From the NCBI GenBank assembly GCA_000223255.2, contig AFUT01000009.1, positions 124,001 through 188,000 on the forward strand: a stretch of 64,000 nt of DNA, given 5' to 3'. Source of the stretch: Streptococcus infantis SK970. GTDB taxonomy: Bacteria; Bacillota; Bacilli; Lactobacillales; Streptococcaceae. Shown here piece after piece: positions 30,272 through 39,072 of the stretch. Made by a program: the position numbers and the translations under genes. Position 1 is the stretch's first letter. Each line of letters opens with the position of its first letter. A model generated the notes under the pieces. It had not been told where the DNA came from, made no database searches, and was given only the letters and a program-made list of their open reading frames with translations.

Positions 30272-31605
30272 TGACAGATGAACGTATTCATATCCTGCGG
30301 GATATTTTATTAGAATTGCATAATGGAGCCTCTCCAGAGTCCGTTCAGGAACGCTTTGATGCGACCTTTACTGGTGTATCAGCTATCGAGATTTCTCTTA
30401 TGGAGCACGAGTTGATGAACTCTGACTCAGGCGTCACCTTTGAAGATGTCATGGAACTCTGTGATGTGCATGCTAATCTCTTTAAAAATGCTGTTAAGGG
30501 TATCGAAGTTGAAGATACCGAGCATCCTGGTCACCCTGTGCGTGTCTTTAAGGATGAAAATCTAGCTTTCCGTGCTGCCTTGATTCGGGTCCGTAGATTG
30601 CTCTCGACTTATGAATCTGTGGACGATGAGGAAATGTTGGCGGAGATGCGCAAAGGCTTGGTACGTCAGATGGGGCTTGTTGGTCAATTTGATATTCACT
30701 ACCAGCGCAAGGAAGAGCTCTTCTTTCCTATCATGGAACGTTATGGCCATGATTCACCTCCCAAAGTCATGTGGGGAGTTGATGATCAGATTAGGGATCT
30801 CTTTCAAACAGCCTTAGTGGCAACTAAGTCGCTCCCAGAAGTGCCAATTTCCACCGTAAAGGAAGCTTTTGAAGCTTTTGCGACAGAGTTTGAAAGTATG
30901 ATTTTTAAGGAAGAATCAATTCTTCTCATGATTCTGCTTGAATCCTTTACCCAGGATGACTGGATTCAGATTGCTGAGGAAAGTGATGCCTATGGATATG
31001 CTATTATCCGTCCGTCTGAGAAATGGGTTCCTGAACGTCAACATTTTGTTGAGGAAAAAAGTGTAGAAGAACCAACTCAGCCAGAAACTGTAGATGGACA
31101 AGTTCAGCAAGTGATCGATACACCAGAAGGTCAGTTTACTATCACCTTTACACCAAAGGAAAAGGAAACGGTGCTAGATCGCAATAGCCAGCAGGCTTTT
31201 GGCAATGGCTATCTCTCAGTTGAACAGGCAAATCTTATCCTTAATCATTTGCCGATGGAGATTACCTTTGTTAATAAGGATGATATCTTCCAGTATTATA
31301 ACGATAATACGCCAGCAGATGAAATGATTTTCAAGCGGGCACCGTCTCAAGTTGGACGAAATGTCGAACTATGCCATCCACCAAAATATTTGGAGAAAGT
31401 CAAAGCGATTATGCAAGGTCTTCGTGAAGGGAAAAAAGACAAGTACGAGATGTGGTTCAAGTCAGAATCACGTGGAAAGTTTGTCCATGTCACTTATGCA
31501 GCTGTCCACGATCAAGCAGGAGAGTTTCAAGGAGTCTTGGAATATGTTCAGGACATCCAACACTACCGTGAGATTGATACAGACTTTTTCCGTAGATTAG
31601 AATAA
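30271..31605 (+). CDS. DUF438 domain protein with hemerythrin-like and PAS regions
   Basis: The 444-residue protein has an N-terminal DUF438 domain (about 1-75), a hemerythrin-like helical domain with His-rich helices (DVHANLFKNAVKGIE, QFDIHYQRKEELFFPIMERY, MIFKEESIL), and a C-terminal PAS domain at about 310-440 (FVNKDDIFQYYND, GRNVELCHPPKYLEKV). The layout suggests sensing of oxygen, nitric oxide or redox state through a metal centre and a PAS ligand. No output domain is visible. It is coupled to the DUF1858 gene. Confidence 0.8.
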   Translation: MTDERIHILRDILLELHNGASPESVQERFDATFTGVSAIEISLMEHELMNSDSGVTFEDVMELCDVHANLFKNAVKGIEVEDTEHPGHPVRVFKDENLAFRAALIRVRRLLSTYESVDDEEMLAEMRKGLVRQMGLVGQFDIHYQRKEELFFPIMERYGHDSPPKVMWGVDDQIRDLFQTALVATKSLPEVPISTVKEAFEAFATEFESMIFKEESILLMILLESFTQDDWIQIAEESDAYGYAIIRPSEKWVPERQHFVEEKSVEEPTQPETVDGQVQQVIDTPEGQFTITFTPKEKETVLDRNSQQAFGNGYLSVEQANLILNHLPMEITFVNKDDIFQYYNDNTPADEMIFKRAPSQVGRNVELCHPPKYLEKVKAIMQGLREGKKDKYEMWFKSESRGKFVHVTYAAVHDQAGEFQGVLEYVQDIQHYREIDTDFFRRLE

Positions 31606-31614
31606 GGAGAAAAA

Positions 31615-31869
31615 ATGAGTTACGAGCAAGAATTTATGAAGGAATTTGAAGCCTGGGTCAATACCCAAATCATGATTAATAAAATGGCAATCAAAGAAAG
31701 CCAGAAAGTCTATGAAGAAGATCAAGATGAGCGTGCTAAGGATGCCATGCTTCGCTACGAGAGTCGCTTGGACGCCTATCAGTTCTTACTAGGTAAATTT
31801 GAGAATTTCAAGGCAGGCAAGGGATTCCATGATTTACCAGAAGGTTTGTTTGGCGAGCGAAATTACTAA
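31615..31869 (+). CDS. DUF1912 family protein
   Basis: The 84-residue, highly charged, mostly helical protein (YEQEFMKEFEAWVNTQIMIN) belongs to a small family found mainly in streptococci. It has no signal or membrane segment. It follows the DUF438 gene after nine bases and AAGGAG and ends the unit before a terminator. Its function is unknown. Confidence 0.8.
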   Translation: MSYEQEFMKEFEAWVNTQIMINKMAIKESQKVYEEDQDERAKDAMLRYESRLDAYQFLLGKFENFKAGKGFHDLPEGLFGERNY

Positions 31870-31880
31870 TCGTTACAAAT

Positions 31881-31909
31881 AAAAAAGTGCGCAAGAACGC
31901 ACTTTTTTT
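31881..31909 (+). terminator. Terminator between convergent genes
   Basis: AAAAAAGTGCG pairs with CGCACTTTTTT around CAAGAA. With A and T tracts on both sides it can serve the plus-strand DUF1912 gene and the minus-strand DUF898 gene. Confidence 0.92.
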
Positions 31910-31911
31910 GT

Positions 31912-32217
31912 TTATACGTGATGTGTGTGTTTGGTAATCCATTGTTCAATTTTGATATGCAACCAGAATGAATAGATGCCCAAAGTGATGATGGTGAGCA
32001 AGAACCACTTAATCCAGTTCCCGAATAATTGAGAACCTGTTCCGTCAAAGTATAAACGCTGACCATCTATAACGGTGTGGCGTGTTTTCCAATTTTGCAT
32101 GAAGCAGACAGCCCAAGGTGTTGCTAGTCCAAATGTAAATCCGATGATAAAAGCAGCAAGAAGAGAGTGTCCAATGTAGCTTAAAAGTCCACCGTCAAAG
32201 TAACTTTCTTTATTCAT
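31912..32217 (-). CDS. DUF898-type small membrane protein
   Basis: The 101-residue protein has two membrane helices, at about residues 15-38 and 68-86. Between them is a short polar part (NWKTRHTVIDGQRLYFDGTG) that matches the DUF898 (YjgN-like) pattern. AAGGAG precedes the ATG on the minus strand. It is convergent with the DUF1912 gene. Its function is unknown. Confidence 0.68.
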   Translation of the reverse strand: MNKESYFDGGLLSYIGHSLLAAFIIGFTFGLATPWAVCFMQNWKTRHTVIDGQRLYFDGTGSQLFGNWIKWFLLTIITLGIYSFWLHIKIEQWITKHTHHV

Positions 32218-32366
32218 TTAGAGTCTCCTTAGAATTTTATGAAAAAGTAAATCGTTACTTTGAGGTATTGTAACACAAGAGGAGATAGGAGTCAATATTT
32301 CTTAAAATGAGGTACATATAGTTCAAACGAAAATAGCATTCACAATTTGTCCTACTTATCTTTTTG

Positions 32367-32375
32367 TGTTACAAT
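32367..32375 (+). promoter_or_regulatory. Extended -10 promoter, leaderless configuration
   Basis: TG-T-TACAAT is followed after exactly six bases by the ATG at 32382, the same spacing as at uvrC. No Shine-Dalgarno lies upstream of that ATG. Confidence 0.6.
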
Positions 32376-32381
32376 GTTAGC

Positions 32382-32672
32382 ATGAAAACGAAAAATATTA
32401 TTAAAACAGGTCTAGTCGTGGCAGGGCTTGGAGCACTTGCCTTTGGAGCTAAGAAAGTAGCTGATGAGCACAAGCTCATGAAGACGCAAGAAGAGTTGAC
32501 TGCGCTTGTGCGTGACTACTTTTCAGAGATGGGTGAAATCGCGACTTTCTATGTCCAAGTATATGAAAGCAGCCTAGAGCGTCTCGTTGGTGGTGTCATT
32601 TTTGAAGATGGCCGTCACTATACCTTTGTCTATGAAGATGAAGATCTCATCTACGAGGAGGAAGTCTTATGA
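32382..32672 (+). CDS. DUF4651 domain protein
   Basis: The 96-residue protein has an N-terminal hydrophobic segment (IIKTGLVVAGLGALAFGA) and an acidic C-terminal domain (FFSEMGEI-like and RLVGGVIFEDGRHYTFVY). It matches the DUF4651 family of streptococci and is probably membrane tethered. I start it at 32382 because the first six codons of a longer frame lie over the promoter -10. The stop overlaps the thioredoxin gene by four bases. Confidence 0.75.
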   Translation: MKTKNIIKTGLVVAGLGALAFGAKKVADEHKLMKTQEELTALVRDYFSEMGEIATFYVQVYESSLERLVGGVIFEDGRHYTFVYEDEDLIYEEEVL

Positions 32673-32986
32673 TTTTTCCTAACGGTTTAGAAGAATTAGC
32701 AAATCTAGTAGAGCAGGATGGCAAGAAGGTCTTCCTTTTTGTTGCGGATTGGTGTGGCGATTGCCGCTATATCTATCCTGCCTTGCCAGAGATCGAAGAG
32801 GCAAATCCAGAGTTCGCTTTTATATGGGTAGACCGAGATGAGTACATGGAACTTGCTAAACTTTGGGATGTATACGGGATTCCAAGTCTTGTTGTTTTAG
32901 ACAAGGACAAGGAGATTGGACGTTTTGTCAATCGTGACCGTAAAACCAAGGAGCAAATCAATGACTTTTTAGCAGGATTGAAATAG
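32669..32986 (+). CDS. Thioredoxin family protein
   Basis: The 105-residue protein has the redox motif WCGDC (Trp28, Cys29 and Cys32) and the cis-proline loop YGIPSL. The active site differs from the usual WCGPC, so its redox potential may differ. There is no signal peptide, so it should act in the cytoplasm. It is coupled to the DUF4651 gene and precedes ytpR by nine bases. Confidence 0.9.
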   Translation: MIFPNGLEELANLVEQDGKKVFLFVADWCGDCRYIYPALPEIEEANPEFAFIWVDRDEYMELAKLWDVYGIPSLVVLDKDKEIGRFVNRDRKTKEQINDFLAGLK

Positions 32987-32995
32987 GAGAAAAGA

Positions 32996-33621
32996 ATGAT
33001 TTTTACATATAATAAAGAACATGTCGGCGATGTCCTTATGGTCATCGTGAAAAACAGTGGAGATGCCAAACTAGATGTTGAGCGTAAAGGTAATGTAGCA
33101 CATGTTTTCCTAAAAGAAACTAGTGAAACTGTCGCATGGAACATTTTTAAAGTTTCTAGCATGTTTGAGATTGAGAATCGTGGTCAAGTTTTTTGACTGA
33201 CGACCAAGTAGCTCGTTTGAACCAAGAATTGCAGGCGCAAGGATTTACTGAAGAAATTATCAATGACAAGGAGCCAAAATTTGTAGTTGGTCAGATTGTA
33301 GAAATGGTTGCACATCCAGATAGTGATCACCTCAATATCTGTCAAGTTGCTGTTGGGAATGACAAAACAGTACAAATCGTGGCAGGTGCTCCTAATGCAC
33401 GTGTCGGTTTGAAAACCATCGTAGCTCTTCCAGGAGCTATGATGCCAAAAGGCAATCTCATTTTTCCAGGGGAACTTCGTGGAGAAAAGAGTTTTGGGAT
33501 GATGTGTAGTCCTCGTGAACTTGCCTTACCAAATGCTCCCCAAAAACGTGGTGTCATTGAATTATCAGACGACCAGGTAGTTGGAACAACCTTTGACCCA
33601 GCTACACACTGGACTGCTTAA
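32996..33621 (+). CDS. ytpR: YtpR family tRNA-binding protein (frameshifted as sequenced)
   Basis: YtpR proteins consist of an N-terminal DUF4479 domain and a C-terminal tRNA-binding (EMAP/OB-fold) domain like that of PheT. The frame breaks in the T6 run at 33189-33194. One added T joins ENRGQVF to LTDDQVARLNQEL and gives 208 residues. The OB-fold is seen in KFVVGQIVEMVAHPDSDHLN and IVAGAPNAR. AGGAG precedes the ATG. Its exact role is uncertain. Confidence 0.88.
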
Positions 33622-33662
33622 TCACTAAAAGTGATTTATAATCTTTGCTTGAGGGAAATAAG

Positions 33663-34424
33663 ATGGCAAAAAATGTAGTCATTACAGGTGCAACATCAGG
33701 TATCGGTGAAGCCATTGCGCGTGCATATCTAGAGAAAGGTGAGAATGTTATACTCACAGGGCGTCGAACAGAAAGGCTCAAAACTCTAAAAACTGAGTTC
33801 GCAGAAGCCTTTCCGAATCAAAAAGTCTGGACCTTTCCGTTAGATGTTACAGATATGAGCATGGTAAAGACTGTTTGTTCAGAAATTATAGAGACTGTAG
33901 GTCAGATTGATATCTTAGTCAATAATGCAGGACTGGCTCTAGGATTAGCTCCTTATCAGGACTATGAAGAGTTGGATATGTTGACCATGCTGGATACCAA
34001 TGTCAAGGGTTTAATGGCAGTTACGCGTCGCCTCTTGCCTTCCATGGTAGCAGCTAATCAAGGGCATATTATCAATATGGGATCTACTGCAGGGATTTAT
34101 GCTTACGCTGGTGCAGCGGTCTATTCAGCAACCAAGGCTGCAGTCAAAACTTTTTCAGACGGGCTTCGGATTGACACCATTGCGTCAGATATCAAGGTGA
34201 CCACTATTCAGCCAGGAATTGTAGAAACTGATTTTTCAAAAGTTCGTTTCCATGGAGATGAGGCACGGGCGGCGACGGTCTATCAGGGCCTCGAAGCTTT
34301 GCAGGCGCAAGATATTACAGATGCTGTTGTCTATGTAACCAGTCAACCACGACGTGTACAAATCACAGATATGACCATCATGGCCAATCAACAAGCAACT
34401 GGATTTATGATTCATAGAGATTAA
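33663..34424 (+). CDS. Short-chain dehydrogenase/reductase
   Basis: The 253-residue protein is a classical SDR with the NADP-binding GATSGIG near residue 12, NNAG at about 88, and the catalytic Ser/Tyr/Lys set in MGSTAG and YSATKAA. It resembles YdfG-type 3-hydroxy acid dehydrogenases and serine dehydrogenases. The substrate is not evident. The ATG at 33663 follows GAGGGAAATAAG. It is followed by a strong bidirectional hairpin. Confidence 0.88.
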   Translation: MAKNVVITGATSGIGEAIARAYLEKGENVILTGRRTERLKTLKTEFAEAFPNQKVWTFPLDVTDMSMVKTVCSEIIETVGQIDILVNNAGLALGLAPYQDYEELDMLTMLDTNVKGLMAVTRRLLPSMVAANQGHIINMGSTAGIYAYAGAAVYSATKAAVKTFSDGLRIDTIASDIKVTTIQPGIVETDFSKVRFHGDEARAATVYQGLEALQAQDITDAVVYVTSQPRRVQITDMTIMANQQATGFMIHRD

Positions 34425-34432
34425 TACTATTT

Positions 34433-34462
34433 AAAAAAGTTACAAATCTTGTAACTTTTTTT
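34433..34462 (+). terminator. Terminator after the SDR gene
   Basis: AAAAAAGTTACAA pairs perfectly with TTGTAACTTTTTT around ATC (13 pairs). Confidence 0.93.
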
Positions 34463-34469
34463 GTATTCT

Positions 34470-34477
34470 TCCGAATT
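34470..34477 (+). promoter_or_regulatory. Possible ComX box of ssbB
   Basis: TCCGAATT matches six of eight positions of the competence sigma factor ComX box TACGAATA, with T-rich sequence upstream, 20 bases before the ssbB start. ssbB is a known late competence gene. Confidence 0.5.
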
Positions 34478-34497
34478 ATTAAGTAGGAGGATGAAAA

Positions 34498-34893
34498 ATG
34501 TATAATAAAGTTATTCTTATTGGAAGAATCGTTGCAACACCAGAATTGCACAAAACCAACAATGACAAGTCAGTGGCTCGTGCGACCATTGCCATTAACC
34601 GTCGTTTCAAGGACCAAAATGGGGAACGTGAAGCTGACTTCATCAATATTGTTGTCTGGGGGAAACTTGCTGAAACTTTGGCCAGCTATGCAAGCAAAGG
34701 TAGTCTGATTTCTGTAGACGGGGAGCTTCGTACCCGTAAGTTCGAGAAGAATGGTCAGACCAACTATGTGACCGAAGTTCTCGCTACAGGTTTCCAACTT
34801 TTAGAAAGTCGTGCCCAACGTGCTATGCGTGAAAATAATGCAGGTCAAGACTTAGCAGATCTTGTTTTGGAAGAGGAGGAACTTCCCTTTTAA
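34498..34893 (+). CDS. ssbB: Competence-induced single-stranded DNA-binding protein SsbB
   Basis: SsbB protects internalised single-stranded DNA during natural transformation. At 131 residues it is shorter than the housekeeping SSB. It has one OB-fold (YNKVILIGRIVATPELH, DFINIVVWGKLAETL) and a short acidic tail ending in EEEELPF, without the long flexible linker. AGGAGG precedes the ATG and a likely ComX box lies upstream. The position before groES matches pneumococcal order. Confidence 0.9.
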   Translation: MYNKVILIGRIVATPELHKTNNDKSVARATIAINRRFKDQNGEREADFINIVVWGKLAETLASYASKGSLISVDGELRTRKFEKNGQTNYVTEVLATGFQLLESRAQRAMRENNAGQDLADLVLEEEELPF

Positions 34894-34901
34894 AATGATA
34901 G

Positions 34902-35082
34902 GAGGCTGGGACAAAAGTCCTAGCCTCTCAATTGTCTTTGGGTTGTCGAGCAAGACGCAGTGGTTGAGTGGGCTCTACTACGCTGATTTCATCAGCTTTT
35001 ACAGCCCTACTCAACTGTGCGGAGGTGGGACGACGAAATCGAATTCTAACGAATTACCGATTTCTGTCCCACTCTCTTTTTT
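34902..35082 (+). other. Three-hairpin structured intergenic element (ssbB-groES gap)
   Basis: The 307-base gap between ssbB and groES holds this element plus the groES promoter. Hairpin 1 pairs 34902-34912 with 34917-34927 (11 pairs). Hairpin 2 pairs GTTGAGT-GGGCT (34963-34974) with AGCCC-ACTCAAC (35003-35015) and encloses GCTGAT/ATCAGC. Hairpin 3 stacks GTGGGAC, GAAATCG and AATTC (35025-35046) on GAATT, CGATTTC and GTCCCAC (35051-35072) and ends in a T tract to 35082, so it can terminate ssbB transcription. Similar text seems to recur in mitis-group genomes, but I cannot check copy number. Confidence 0.65.
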
Positions 35083-35104
35083 ATGCTATAAATCAGACTT
35101 TTTT

Positions 35105-35121
35105 CTTGACTATTTTTGACC
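35105..35121 (-). promoter_or_regulatory. CtsR operator of groES-groEL
   Basis: On the minus strand GGTCAAA-AAT-AGTCAAG matches the CtsR heptad repeat GGTCAAA-NAN-GGTCAAA with two differences. It overlaps the -35 region. Confidence 0.72.
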
Positions 35122-35133
35122 AAGTGATACAAT
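35106..35133 (+). promoter_or_regulatory. groES-groEL promoter
   Basis: TTGACT at 35106-35111 and TACAAT at 35128-35133 are 16 bases apart, with an extended TG before the -10. Confidence 0.8.
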
Positions 35134-35144
35134 AGAACTATGGT

Positions 35145-35171
35145 TTAGCACTCATATACAAAGAGTGCTAA
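35145..35171 (+). promoter_or_regulatory. CIRCE element of groES-groEL
   Basis: TTAGCACTC-N9-GAGTGCTAA, a perfect HrcA operator just downstream of the promoter. Confidence 0.95.
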
Positions 35172-35200
35172 CAATATGATTGTATTATGGAGGAAGATAA

Positions 35201-35482
35201 ATGTTGAAACCATTAGGCGACCGTGTGGTCTTAAAAATTGAAGAAAAGAACAAACTGTCGGAGGCTTTGTCCTGGCAGGATCAGCCCAAGAAAAACAAAA
35301 CAGCTAAAGTTGTAGCTACTGGGGAAGGTGTTCGTACCTTGAACGGTGATTTGGTTGCTCCAAGTGTAAAGGTTGGAGATCAGGTTTTAGTGGAAGCTCA
35401 TGCGGGTATTGATGTTAAAGATGGTGACGAAAAATACCTCATCGTGGGTGAATCTAGTATCTTGGCAATCGTTGAAGAATAA
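35201..35482 (+). CDS. groES: Co-chaperonin GroES (internally mistranslated as sequenced)
   Basis: GroES is the heptameric lid of the GroEL folding chamber. The frame is open for 93 codons, but the stretch between 35244 and 35300 reads [18 protein letters not shown], unlike any GroES mobile loop. Adding one A to each of the runs at 35244-35247, 35291-35295 and 35297-35300 yields [20 protein letters not shown] and the normal 94 residues. The three losses cancel, so the error is silent to a gene finder. The ends ([31 protein letters not shown]) are normal. HrcA and CtsR sites lie upstream. Confidence 0.93.
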   Translation: MLKPLGDRVVLKIEEKNKLSEALSWQDQPKKNKTAKVVATGEGVRTLNGDLVAPSVKVGDQVLVEAHAGIDVKDGDEKYLIVGESSILAIVEE

Positions 35483-35485
35483 TAG

Positions 35486-37117
<1,632 letters not shown>

Positions 37118-37122
37118 TAAAT

Positions 37123-37160
37123 AAAAACAGGGAGAAATTATGATTTCTACCTGTTTTTTT
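37123..37160 (+). terminator. Terminator after groEL
   Basis: AAACAGG and the inner GAGAAAT pair with ATTTCT and CCTGTTT, followed by eight Ts. Confidence 0.85.
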
Positions 37161-37211
37161 TGAATCACTTTAAAAGAGGGAGCTCAGCTTCCTCTTTTTT
37201 ATCTGAAATTG

Positions 37212-38486
37212 TTATGGTTTGATAACTTCATCTCCACCCATGTATGGACGAAGGACTTCAGGAATAGTAACAGAACCATCTTCGTTTTGATAGTTTTCAA
37301 GAATAGCAGCAACGGTACGTCCAACAGCAAGTCCAGAACCATTCAAGGTGTGGAGAAGTTTAACCTTACCATCTGCTTCGTCACGATAACGGATTTGGGC
37401 ACGACGTGCTTGGAAATCTTCTGTATTTGAACAGCTTGAGATTTCACGGTAGGTATTTTGTGCTGGGATCCAAACTTCCAAGTCGTAAGTCTTGGCAGCT
37501 GAGAAGCCCATGTCTCCTGTAGAAAGAGCAACTACGCGATATGGAAGATTGAGTTTTTGAAGGATGTTTTCAGCGTTGGCTGTCATCTTTTCAAGTTCTT
37601 CGTATGATTCTTCAGGCTTAGCAAATTTCACCATTTCTACCTTGTGGAATTGGTGCAAACGGATCAAACCGCGAGTATCGCGACCAGCAGAACCAGCTTC
37701 AGAACGGAAAGATGGACTCATAGCAGTAAAGTAGATTGGCAAGTCTTTTCCGTCAAGGATTTCATCACGATAGTAGTTAGTCAGAGGAACTTCAGCGGTA
37801 GGAATGAGGACGTAGTTCGTATCTTTTAATTCAAACGTATCTTCTTTGAATTTTGGATATTGTCCGGTACCAAACATAGAATCATGGTTGACTATGTAAG
37901 GTGTGATGACTTCTGTATAACCTTCTTTACCATGTTCATCTAGCATAAAGTTGTAGATGGCACGTTCCAAACGAGCTCCGAGGCCTTTATAGAAGAGGAA
38001 TCGAGCACCAGTAACTTTTCCACCACGTTCCCAGTCAAGAATATCAAGATCTTCACCAAGATCCCAGTGAGCTTTTGGTTCAAAACCAAACTCGCGAGGA
38101 GTTCCCCAACGGCGAACTTCTACGTTATCGTCTTCGTCAGCACCGATAGGAACACTATCAGCAGGGATGTTGGGAAGGGTTGTGGTAAATTCTGTCAATT
38201 TCGCATCGATCTCTGCCAATTCTGCATCGAGTGCTTTGACCTCAGCAGATAGGGTTTGCATGGCAGCAATCTTGTCATCTGCATTTTCCTTGTTGCGCTT
38301 AGCTTGAGCAATCTCAGCAGAAACTGTATTACGTTCCGCTTTAAGCGTTTCAACCTTGACCAAGATATCACGACGTTTAGCATCGATTTCTTTCATCTCG
38401 TTCAAGATAGCAGCGTCTACACCACGTGTAGCTAATTTTTCTGCGACAGCATCAAAGTCTGTACGAATACGTTTGATATCTAGCAT
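37212..38486 (-). CDS. serS: Serine-tRNA ligase
   Basis: SerRS charges tRNA-Ser through a seryl-adenylate. The 424-residue protein has the N-terminal tRNA-binding coiled coil (about 30-105) and class II motifs in the catalytic domain ([54 protein letters not shown]). I use the ATG at 38486, which follows AAAGGAG; a longer frame would run into the leader. A T-box leader precedes it on the minus strand. Confidence 0.97.
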   Translation of the reverse strand: MLDIKRIRTDFDAVAEKLATRGVDAAILNEMKEIDAKRRDILVKVETLKAERNTVSAEIAQAKRNKENADDKIAAMQTLSAEVKALDAELAEIDAKLTEFTTTLPNIPADSVPIGADEDDNVEVRRWGTPREFGFEPKAHWDLGEDLDILDWERGGKVTGARFLFYKGLGARLERAIYNFMLDEHGKEGYTEVITPYIVNHDSMFGTGQYPKFKEDTFELKDTNYVLIPTAEVPLTNYYRDEILDGKDLPIYFTAMSPSFRSEAGSAGRDTRGLIRLHQFHKVEMVKFAKPEESYEELEKMTANAENILQKLNLPYRVVALSTGDMGFSAAKTYDLEVWIPAQNTYREISSCSNTEDFQARRAQIRYRDEADGKVKLLHTLNGSGLAVGRTVAAILENYQNEDGSVTIPEVLRPYMGGDEVIKP

Positions 38487-38678
38487 ATAAACTCCTTTAT
38501 GAAAAAAGCACACCTGATAAAGCGTTGGAGTGGCAGAGCCACGGTTCCATCCAACTTCACAGATGTGCACTTGATTGTGTATTTGATTTAAAACAACGGT
38601 AGAATTTCACTTACCCCTCCTATCTGCTCGCAGCACCCGCAGACTTTCTGAAAGAAGAGGATAACCTACTTATCCGTT
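38487..38678 (-). promoter_or_regulatory. T-box leader of serS
   Basis: Read on the minus strand, the leader has a stem-loop region with GCGGGTGCTGCGAGCAG and a T-box-like GGATGGAACCGTGGC. A terminator follows in which GCACATCTG pairs with CAGGTGTGC before TTTTTT. The alternative antiterminator fold uses the T-box segment. The arrangement indicates control by uncharged tRNA-Ser. I could not place the specifier codon with certainty. Confidence 0.82.
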
Positions 38679-39070
38679 TCTATGATTATACTAAAGTTTC
38701 TATTTTTTGCAAATAGATTTTTAATTTTATGCCCAATGATTTGGACTAAAGTTGGAAGCTTGACAACCTTATCATTACCTAGTTTTTCACGAGCAATTTT
38801 AAGAATTTTTCCAGAATCTTTTGAGGCAAAGAGGAATTTTCCTTGGTCTGTAAAAACTTCAAAGTGACGACTAACCTTACGGCCTGAAACATTAGCTCCA
38901 ATTTGATGAACGCTAGACCATGGAATTTGAATATAATCCTCGACATTTCGGTCTGCGTAAAATTCTAAAGCCTGATCTCCAACCAGAAATTTTCCAACCT
39001 TTCCTGAAATGGAAAGATAGGAAGTTCCAGTTGTTTGTAGGTCAATGACTTTGTTGAGAGATTGTGCCAT
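38666..39070 (-). CDS. DUF956 family protein (ManO-like), probably over-long
   Basis: The protein belongs to DUF956, often encoded near mannose-type PTS systems, with a GRAM/PH-like domain (GTSYLSISGKVGKFLVGDQ, HFEVFTDQGKFLFASKDSG). As written it has 134 residues ending in NRNFSIIIETDK. One more base in the T6 run at 38703-38708 would give KNLFAKK and a stop at 38700-38702, removing 11 odd residues that read through the serS promoter. It is two bases downstream of the aspartate kinase gene. Confidence 0.8.
   Translation of the reverse strand: MAQSLNKVIDLQTTGTSYLSISGKVGKFLVGDQALEFYADRNVEDYIQIPWSSVHQIGANVSGRKVSRHFEVFTDQGKFLFASKDSGKILKIAREKLGNDKVVKLPTLVQIIGHKIKNLFAKNRNFSIIIETDK
38685..38712 (-). 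promoter_or_regulatory. serS promoter
   Basis: On the minus strand TTGCAA (38712-38707) and TATAAT (38690-38685) have 16-base spacing. The -35 lies within the end of the DUF956 gene. Confidence 0.75.
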
Positions 39071-39072
39071 GT

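Noticed and set aside
35201-35482. A novel GroES with a divergent mobile loop
   Set aside because: The conserved loop is present in another frame and returns when three A bases are added. The odd loop is a reading artefact.
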